Assembly: GCA_934394615.1 (NCBI GenBank)
Contig: CAKRRJ010000073.1
Location: forward strand, 1 to 10,291
Source of the DNA: an uncultured Lachnospiraceae bacterium
Lineage (GTDB): Bacteria; Bacillota; Clostridia; Lachnospirales; Lachnospiraceae
Direction: 5' to 3'
Length of the DNA stretch: 10,291 bases
This document shows, piece by piece, positions 6,260 through 10,291 of the stretch. The position numbers were made by a program, and so were the translations under genes. The stretch's first letter is position 1; each line of letters opens with the position of its first letter. The notes below the pieces were generated by a model. The model searched no databases, was not told where the DNA came from, and worked only from the letters and a program-made list of their open reading frames with translations.

Positions 6260-7753
6260 CTAATCTGCTTTTACTACCCACAGATACTCCGCGTTTTTAT
6301 CTTCCATTCCCTGAACTGGCAACCCAATTTTCCGGTCATATACCACCTGGCAGATGATTGCTTCCGTCATGCGCTCTCCCGGTGTAATGATCGGGATTCC
6401 CGGTGGATACAGATAGATAAATTCTCCAGAGATACGGCCTGCGGACTTCTCCAGACACACACGCTCCAGAGACGCATTGGAAGCTTCCGCCGGTGTCATG
6501 CAGATTTCCGGCACTCCGGTATCCTGCACACCGCTCCATCCTGAGCCTGTCTCACACCACCCATCTTCCAGCACGCTGGCCTTTTCCTTGTGCTGTGTAT
6601 TCATTTCTAGTTTCCGGTCGATCGCAAGCAGCGCATCCACCAGCCGGTTCAGATGTTCCTCACTGTCCAGGAATGTCAGAATTGCCACTGCATAATCTGC
6701 GCCGCACATTTCCATTTCAATCGCATAATCCCGGCGCAGACATTCACTTAAGTCTTCTCCCGTCATTTTTCCCTGGCAGGAAATCACCAGTTTGGATTCA
6801 TCCACATCAAAAACACGATTCGCCCCTGCTTCATCCCTGCTAAGGATTTTGAAATTCTGCAGCTGTTTCAGACGATGCCGCATCCTGCCAATCCGTTCTG
6901 CAAATGCCGTCATATACACCGTTCCATGCTGCTGCATTTCAAAAATGCACTGTTCCATCACTGCCATAAATACATAAGACGGACTGCTGCTCTGATACAT
7001 CTGAAGACAGCGTTCCAGCCGCCCGCGGTTCACAAGCTCTCCCTTTGCGTGCAGCACCGCTGTCTGCGTGAGGCTCGGAAGGGTCTTGTGAAGGCTCTGA
7101 ATTACCAGGTCTGCCCCACACGAAATCGCGGACTCTGGAAAGCAGCCGGAACCAAACGAAAAATGCGCGCCATGGGCTTCATCCACGATCAGTGGAATGC
7201 CTTGCGCGTGAACGATATCGGCAATACTCTGGATATCGGAGACCACTCCATCGTAGGTCGGAGACACGATCAGCACACCTTTTATTTCCGGATGTTCCTG
7301 CAATTTCTTTTCCACATCTTCCGGACTAATCCCGCCCTGTATCCCCAAACGATCTATGATTTGTGGATAAACGTATTCCGGTTTCAGAGAATTGAGGATA
7401 AGTCCATGATAAACGGATTTATGACAGTTTCTGCTTACCAGAAGTGTCTCTCCCGGACACATCACAGCTCCTATGGCACTCAGAATTCCGCAGCTGCTTC
7501 CATTGACCAGATAATACGTCCGGTCCGATCCATATACTCCTGCCGCCCAGTCCATGGAATCTTTCAGGATTCCTTCCGGATGATGCAGGTTGTCAAATCC
7601 ATCAATCTCTGTAATATCGATCGAAAACGGATTAGGAAATTCTTTTAAAATTCCAAACTCCGTCTGCCGCTTATGTCCCGGCATATGAAATGCCGCCGCG
7701 CTGGATGCGCTGTAGCGCTTTAACCGCTCTGTCAGTAACTCCTCTTTTTTCAT
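6260..7753 (-). CDS. Orn/Lys/Arg decarboxylase family PLP enzyme
   Basis: A 497-residue fold-type I pyridoxal-phosphate enzyme of the YaaO/SpeA (Bacillus-type) group, which decarboxylates arginine, lysine or ornithine to agmatine, cadaverine or putrescine. Visible are the N-terminal FHMPGHKR (22-29), GSSCGILSAI (85-94), the PLP-stacking His111 (NCHKSV), DEAHGAHF (191-198, Asp191 binding the pyridine nitrogen), the Schiff-base Lys223 (SLHKTLPSLTQTA) and the C-terminal YPPGIPIITPGE (449-460). Residues about 384-418 form a variable linker before the C-terminal domain. It equals B. subtilis yaaO in position, first in this operon. Which amino acid it uses cannot be told from sequence. The ATG has a purine-rich GGAAGAAGGG upstream, partly supplied by the end of a repeat. 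A structured leader of about 190 nt precedes it. The kinase gene starts 29 bp after its stop. Confidence 0.93.
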   Translation of the reverse strand: MKKEELLTERLKRYSASSAAAFHMPGHKRQTEFGILKEFPNPFSIDITEIDGFDNLHHPEGILKDSMDWAAGVYGSDRTYYLVNGSSCGILSAIGAVMCPGETLLVSRNCHKSVYHGLILNSLKPEYVYPQIIDRLGIQGGISPEDVEKKLQEHPEIKGVLIVSPTYDGVVSDIQSIADIVHAQGIPLIVDEAHGAHFSFGSGCFPESAISCGADLVIQSLHKTLPSLTQTAVLHAKGELVNRGRLERCLQMYQSSSPSYVFMAVMEQCIFEMQQHGTVYMTAFAERIGRMRHRLKQLQNFKILSRDEAGANRVFDVDESKLVISCQGKMTGEDLSECLRRDYAIEMEMCGADYAVAILTFLDSEEHLNRLVDALLAIDRKLEMNTQHKEKASVLEDGWCETGSGWSGVQDTGVPEICMTPAEASNASLERVCLEKSAGRISGEFIYLYPPGIPIITPGERMTEAIICQVVYDRKIGLPVQGMEDKNAEYLWVVKAD

Positions 7754-7765
7754 GGAACCCTTCTT

Positions 7766-7792
7766 CCTGTCTGTGAACTGTAACTCTTAATC
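7766..7792. repeat. 27-bp direct repeat, copy 1 (decarboxylase-proximal)
   Basis: CCTGTCTGTGAACTGTAACT followed by CTTAATC. It matches 7907-7933 at 26 of 27 positions, 141 bp away. On the minus strand it directly follows a hairpin and ends 12 bp before the decarboxylase ATG, contributing an AGG to the ribosome site region. Confidence 0.85.
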
Positions 7793-7830
7793 GTTGCTGT
7801 TCACGCGTTGCGCAAACAGCAACGGATTTT

Positions 7831-7866
7831 GCCGATGCTTCGCATTCCAAATCGGCAAAATCTGCT
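7831..7866 (-). repeat. 36-bp repeat, leader copy
   Basis: Matches 5599-5634 at 32 of 36 positions. Here it forms most of the 12-bp stem-loop in the decarboxylase leader. Translated in the matching frame it gives ADFADLECEASA, against ADFTDLECGALA at the kinase end. Confidence 0.75.
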
Positions 7867-7906
7867 ACCACTATGATATCATACGGCATTTTCAGTTCAG
7901 AAAATG

Positions 7907-7933
7907 CCTATCTGTGAACTGTAACTCTTAATC
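7907..7933. repeat. 27-bp direct repeat, copy 2
   Basis: Same as 7766-7792 apart from one base (CCTA instead of CCTG at the start). It sits just inside the predicted 5' end of the decarboxylase transcript, again next to a small hairpin (AATCAT/ATGATT, 7930-7950). Confidence 0.85.
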
Positions 7934-7947
7934 ATTTTCAGTACATG

Positions 7948-7977
7948 ATTGTAACATAGAACGGCTTTACATTCCAA
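7948..7977 (-). promoter_or_regulatory. Probable promoter of the decarboxylase operon
   Basis: On the minus strand TTGGAA (7972-7977) and TACAAT (7948-7953) are 18 bp apart, with an extended -10 TG (TGTTACAAT). Predicted start near 7941. It overlaps the oppositely directed promoter of the small + strand gene, so the two may compete or be regulated together. Confidence 0.5.
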
Positions 7978-7994
7978 CCTCTTTTCATTATAAT
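7966..7994 (+). promoter_or_regulatory. Promoter of the small + strand gene
   Basis: TTTACA (7966-7971) and a consensus TATAAT (7989-7994) are separated by 17 bp. Start site about 8001. This excludes the ATG at 7997 as a start codon and leaves AAAGGG (8003-8008) as the ribosome site. Confidence 0.75.
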
Positions 7995-8017
7995 CAATGC
8001 AGAAAGGGATGATTATT

Positions 8018-8245
8018 TTGCGCACAATGGAATTTAAAATGGAACGCCAGGGACTGGTCAAAATCGGAGATGTAGTCGATGTCACCGAACGCGAGGGATT
8101 TAACTACAGCTATATCATTGAACCGGCGGTCGCCATGTCTAGCTGTTACAAATCCCGTGACCGCTTAAAATCCAAACAGGGTGTCATAAAAGATATCAAA
8201 GAAAATTCCCGGGGATTTTACGTCATTGCAGAATTTGATGAATAA
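8018..8245 (+). CDS. Small conserved-type protein of unknown function, 75 aa
   Basis: I do not recognise a named family. The protein is soluble, mixed charge, with no signal peptide or membrane segment. It looks like a compact beta-rich domain: GLVKIGDVVDVTEREGFNYSYIIEPAVAM, then SSCYKSRDRLKSKQGVIKDIKENSRGFYVIAEFDE, where the last part (GVIKDIKENSRGFYVIAEFDE) resembles the strand-turn-strand endings of small SH3-like barrels. The TTG at 8018 is chosen because AAAGGG lies 9 nt upstream and the promoter starts transcription near 8001. In-frame ATGs at 7997 (before the start site), 8009 (no room for a ribosome site) and 8027 (too far) fit less well. It is the only + strand gene, divergent from the decarboxylase and ending at a shared terminator. 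Promoter, ribosome site and terminator together make it a real gene. Confidence 0.75.
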   Translation: MRTMEFKMERQGLVKIGDVVDVTEREGFNYSYIIEPAVAMSSCYKSRDRLKSKQGVIKDIKENSRGFYVIAEFDE

Positions 8246-8279
8246 CCTGCTGTACCAAATGTTAGTTCCCAGGATATCA

Positions 8280-8329
8280 AAAAACAGGGTTGCGACAGAA
8301 GATTAATCCTCTATCACAACCCTGTTTTT
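8280..8329. terminator. Bidirectional intrinsic terminator between convergent genes
   Basis: A perfect 13-bp inverted repeat (8280-8292 AAAAACAGGGTTG, 8317-8329 CAACCCTGTTTTT) with a 24-nt loop. It has T-runs on both strands, so it can end the small + gene and the minus-strand membrane protein gene. The stop codon of the latter (TAA, 8303-8305) is in the loop, and its last codons form one arm. Confidence 0.9.
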
Positions 8330-9970
8330 ATCCGGAATCACCAGAACCCTGCGCCACATGGCAACCGGTTCTTCTCCCCGTTTCCAATAACAATCTTCCC
8401 AGTAGCAGTAAACCTGGCCATCCTGCATCATAACAAACTGCAGACGGTCATTTCCGGTCGTTTCCTGCTGTTTTCGGAGTTCTTCGTCCTCCAGATAACT
8501 CATCTGACCAGATCTCGATATCACGGCAATCACGCCATATCCATTCTTCCAGTTTTCCGGAGAATAGTTTCCGTAAATCTGATCCCCCTCTTCTGAATAA
8601 TACATCTGCCAGATTCTTCCCGGATAACGGTCATGCAGCTCTTCCACCTCTGCATCCGCCTCCGTCAGCGAAATTCGAAACAGCTGACTATACTGTTTTC
8701 CTTTTTCCTTGCCTTTCATCCAGGCACTATAGTAAATCCAGTCATCTACAATGCAGAAGCTGTCGATGGATCTTCCCATAGACTCAAAAAGCGTTTCATT
8801 TCCGCCTTTTTTACAATAAATGGCCTGCCCACTCCCATCTTCTGCCTCTTTTAAGTAATACTGGACCGCACCTTTTACATGATCTGCAGTTTTTACGTCC
8901 TCAATGCGGTTTCCAGACATCTGAAAGATCCGGTCTCCATACTGATACTTGTCATTTACATCCGTTTGGAGATTCCGTCCCAGCGTATCGTACAGATAGA
9001 TCTCATCATTCTCAATCGCCGCATAAGTACCGATCTCCTGTGTCGGAAAAACGGCATCCACGCTGATTCGCTGCACTGTGTTGTACTGCATAATATAGAT
9101 TCCATCATCCCAGAATGTAAAGTTATCTACGTCCTGCGCGATAATCTCTATTTTCTGATCAGAATCAGACCGGTATAACGTATGATACAGGGATGGATGT
9201 ACCTTAGACAGCTGACTGTCCTTGCGCTCCGGACACGGCAGATAATAGGTCCAGCCATCCCGCGTCTGAATCTCTTCATTCGAAAAATGCGTGTCCGCAA
9301 GGCTGCTCTCTTCGAGCGGAATCGTATAAAGAATCTGACCACTGGAGGCAGAAAGAACAACGGCCTTATCTCCAAGCTGGATTTCTATCGTCTCATTCTG
9401 CGCTTCCGTCTCCTCAGTCTGCTGAAACGTCCGTTCAAACGGCGCCTGCAGCAGATCAAACTGATGCTTTACTTTCCAGATTCCGGCTATTGCCAGCAAA
9501 ATTGCCGCAATCAGCAGTACAACAGACCATATTTTTTTCCATACAGAAACCTCCGTCTCATCCCCATGGTCCCCATCACCTTCCACAATGCCAAGACGGT
9601 CCTCAATATCCAGAAGTAAAGAAGTCTCATCCAGGTTTGACAGATTCTCCTTTTTTGCTTCCTTTGACTGCATCTTTTCTTCCGCGTAAGATGCCTCGAT
9701 CATATCCCTGGTTGCTTCCAGACGTGTCTCCGCCAGAAAGTCCGAACGCTTTAACAGCCAGTCAACCGGGCTCTTTTCCTTCTGAAGCTGTTCTCCCCGC
9801 TGATATGCTTCCATGTAAACCTGAACCAGCAGTTCTTTCGTCTTCTCCTCCTGGTTAAAGATCAGTTTTGCGTGACGGTACAGTGTCCGATACGTTAAAA
9901 TATACAAATTTTCAAATTCGTGAATCCACTTACTCTGTTCTGATGCTGTCTGTGCTTTTGTTTTTCTCAT
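8303..9970 (-). CDS. Membrane protein with sigma-region-2-like N-terminus and propeller-like C-terminal part
   Basis: A 555-residue protein that I cannot name. Residues about 15-92 are helical and resemble region 2 of extracytoplasmic-function sigma factors (FENLYILTYRTLYRHAKLIF, then EKTKELLVQVYMEAYQRG). No region 4 follows. Residues 100-145 are an acidic linker, 147-166 a single transmembrane helix (VVLLIAAILLAIAGIW), and the rest is rich in YY/IYY beta patterns such as DGWTYYLP, DDGIYIMQY, DDWIYYSAW and DGQVYCYW. These suggest blades of a DUF5050-like beta-propeller outside the cell. With few positive charges outside and WKK before the helix, N-in/C-out is likely. The ATG at 9970 has AAAGGGG eight bases upstream; extending upstream would run through the terminator and tRNA-Lys. 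A transmembrane sensor linked to transcription is a guess. Confidence 0.82.
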   Translation of the reverse strand: MRKTKAQTASEQSKWIHEFENLYILTYRTLYRHAKLIFNQEEKTKELLVQVYMEAYQRGEQLQKEKSPVDWLLKRSDFLAETRLEATRDMIEASYAEEKMQSKEAKKENLSNLDETSLLLDIEDRLGIVEGDGDHGDETEVSVWKKIWSVVLLIAAILLAIAGIWKVKHQFDLLQAPFERTFQQTEETEAQNETIEIQLGDKAVVLSASSGQILYTIPLEESSLADTHFSNEEIQTRDGWTYYLPCPERKDSQLSKVHPSLYHTLYRSDSDQKIEIIAQDVDNFTFWDDGIYIMQYNTVQRISVDAVFPTQEIGTYAAIENDEIYLYDTLGRNLQTDVNDKYQYGDRIFQMSGNRIEDVKTADHVKGAVQYYLKEAEDGSGQAIYCKKGGNETLFESMGRSIDSFCIVDDWIYYSAWMKGKEKGKQYSQLFRISLTEADAEVEELHDRYPGRIWQMYYSEEGDQIYGNYSPENWKNGYGVIAVISRSGQMSYLEDEELRKQQETTGNDRLQFVMMQDGQVYCYWEDCYWKRGEEPVAMWRRVLVIPDKNRVVIED

Positions 9971-10007
9971 TCCATAGTCCCCTTTTGTCAGAACCCCGGG
10001 TAAACAG

Positions 10008-10016
10008 TGTATAACA
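10008..10016 (-). promoter_or_regulatory. Possible extended -10 promoter of the membrane protein gene
   Basis: TGTTATACA on the minus strand, directly after the tRNA terminator and about 38 bp before the ATG. No good -35 box is present because the terminator hairpin occupies that place. Weak evidence, but the gene needs a start downstream of the terminator. Confidence 0.35.
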
Positions 10017-10020
10017 ACGA

Positions 10021-10060
10021 AAAAAGCTAGAAGCCTTGTAATCAAGGTTTCTAGCTTTTT
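10021..10060 (-). terminator. Intrinsic terminator of the tRNA cluster
   Basis: An 18-bp stem (AAAAAGCTAGAAGCCTTG with CAAGGTTTCTAGCTTTTT) with a 4-nt TAAT loop and one mismatched or wobble pair, ending in a T-run on the minus strand. It starts 6 bp after tRNA-Lys. Confidence 0.92.
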
Positions 10061-10066
10061 CAATAC

Positions 10067-10139
10067 TGAGCGTGCGGGGATTCGAACCCCGGACAACTTG
10101 ATTAAAAGTCAAGTGCTCTACCGACTGAGCTACACGCCC
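10067..10139 (-). tRNA. tRNA-Lys(TTT)
   Basis: A complete 73-nt cloverleaf. The acceptor stem GGGCGTG pairs with CACGCTC with one G-U pair, the D-arm is GCTCAGTCGGTAGAGC, the anticodon loop is CTTTTAA with anticodon TTT, and the T-loop is TTCGAAT. The discriminator base is A. The CCA end is not encoded (GTA follows), so it must be added by the CCA enzyme. Last gene of the cluster. Confidence 0.97.
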
Positions 10140-10142
10140 GTA

Positions 10143-10215
<73 letters not shown>

Positions 10216-10219
10216 AAAA

Positions 10220-10291
10220 TTGCGGGGATAGGATTTGAACCTATGACCTTCGGGTTATGAGCCCGACGAGCTTCCAGACTGCTCCACCCCG
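10220..10291 (-). tRNA. Initiator tRNA-fMet(CAT), 5' end cut by the window
   Basis: Seventy-two nucleotides are present; about two 5' bases lie beyond the right edge. The anticodon loop is CTCATAA (CAT). The anticodon stem has the three consecutive G-C pairs (CGGG/CCCG) that mark bacterial initiator tRNA. The 3' side CCCCGCA-A puts an A at position 72, as expected for the unpaired C1/A72 end of initiators; C1 itself is not visible. Confidence 0.93.

Larger units (their letters stand above)
7766..7941 (-). promoter_or_regulatory. Structured leader of the decarboxylase transcript
   Basis: The predicted mRNA leader, running from about 7941 to the ATG at 7753, has three perfect stem-loops. They are a 9-bp stem (7885-7893/7900-7908, GGCATTTTC), a 12-bp stem with a 14-nt loop (7825-7836/7851-7862, GATTTTGCCGAT) and a 10-bp stem (7792-7801/7815-7824, CGTTGCTGTT) whose loop has an inner GCG/CGC. 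The last two abut without a gap. A 12-bp palindrome TATGATATCATA lies at 7872-7883. None is followed by a T-run, so none is a simple terminator. It may be a regulatory RNA, or simply repeat elements placed in tandem. I recognise no known riboswitch. The minus-strand reading frame through it (about 7671-7889) is probably not a gene. Confidence 0.4.

Noticed and set aside
6231..6281. GTG start for the kinase gene, adding 17 residues
   Set aside because: It would overlap the decarboxylase end, while the ATG at 6230 has GGAGG at ideal spacing and gives the usual short lead into the P-loop.
6875..7648. Long open frame on the + strand (about 257 codons)
   Set aside because: It lies wholly antisense to the well-supported decarboxylase gene, has no ribosome site, and its translation (many His, Arg, Cys, Ser) looks like shadow coding.
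7671..7889. Minus-strand frame through the decarboxylase leader (starts MPYDIIVVADF)
   Set aside because: It overlaps the decarboxylase start in another frame, is mostly repeat and hairpin sequence, and has no clear ribosome site. Its likeness to the kinase tail is explained by the shared repeat.
7766..7933. CRISPR array
   Set aside because: Only two repeat copies with a 114-bp interval that is itself palindromic, and no cas genes.
9971..10096. Upstream extension of the membrane protein gene
   Set aside because: It would run through the tRNA terminator and part of tRNA-Lys. The ATG at 9970 has a good ribosome site.

Overview
The window looks like chromosomal DNA from a low-to-mid GC Clostridia, most likely Lachnospiraceae. 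The basis is protein style, strong Shine-Dalgarno sites, near-consensus sigma-A promoters and gene order. All the protein genes except one lie on the minus strand, so the text below follows transcription from right to left. Nearly everything is housekeeping. I see no phage, insertion sequence, CRISPR array or defence system.

Right end (10067-10291): a tight tRNA cluster, initiator Met(CAT) cut by the window edge, Phe(GAA) and Lys(TTT), closed by a strong intrinsic terminator at 10021-10060. Next comes a 555-residue membrane protein (8303-9970) with an N-terminal helical segment like a sigma-factor region 2, one transmembrane helix and a long beta-rich, propeller-like outer part. It converges on a small conserved-looking gene of unknown function (8018-8245, the only + strand gene), and the two share a bidirectional terminator at 8280-8329.

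Middle (1424-7996): a divergent, overlapping promoter pair at 7948-7994 drives the small + gene one way and a long run of minus-strand genes the other way. The run is an Orn/Lys/Arg decarboxylase, a guanylate-kinase-like P-loop kinase, holB (DNA polymerase III delta'), ricT, a YabB/TrmN6-type tRNA methyltransferase, rsmI and an XRE-family regulator, ending at a terminator at 1371-1415. The order matches the Bacillus subtilis block yaaO-tmk-yaaQ-yaaR-holB-yaaT-yabA-yabB-yazA-yabC-abrB. Here a guanylate-kinase-like gene sits in the tmk slot, an XRE gene sits in the abrB slot, and yaaQ, yaaR, yabA and yazA are missing.

Left end (1-1391): the start of a fatty-acid synthesis operon, fabH then acpP, with more genes expected beyond the left edge. 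It has a near-consensus promoter (TTGACA, 17 bp, TAAGAT) whose -35 box lies inside the 3' arm of the preceding terminator, and a perfect FabT-type operator (TTTGA-TAT-TCAAA) just downstream of the start site.

The least explained DNA is the roughly 190-nt leader in front of the decarboxylase. It holds two copies of a 27-bp direct repeat, three perfect stem-loops, and a 36-bp block that also forms the last codons of the kinase gene about 2.2 kb away. A decayed third copy of the direct repeat lies at the holB stop codon. These look like dispersed short intergenic repeats capable of forming RNA structure.
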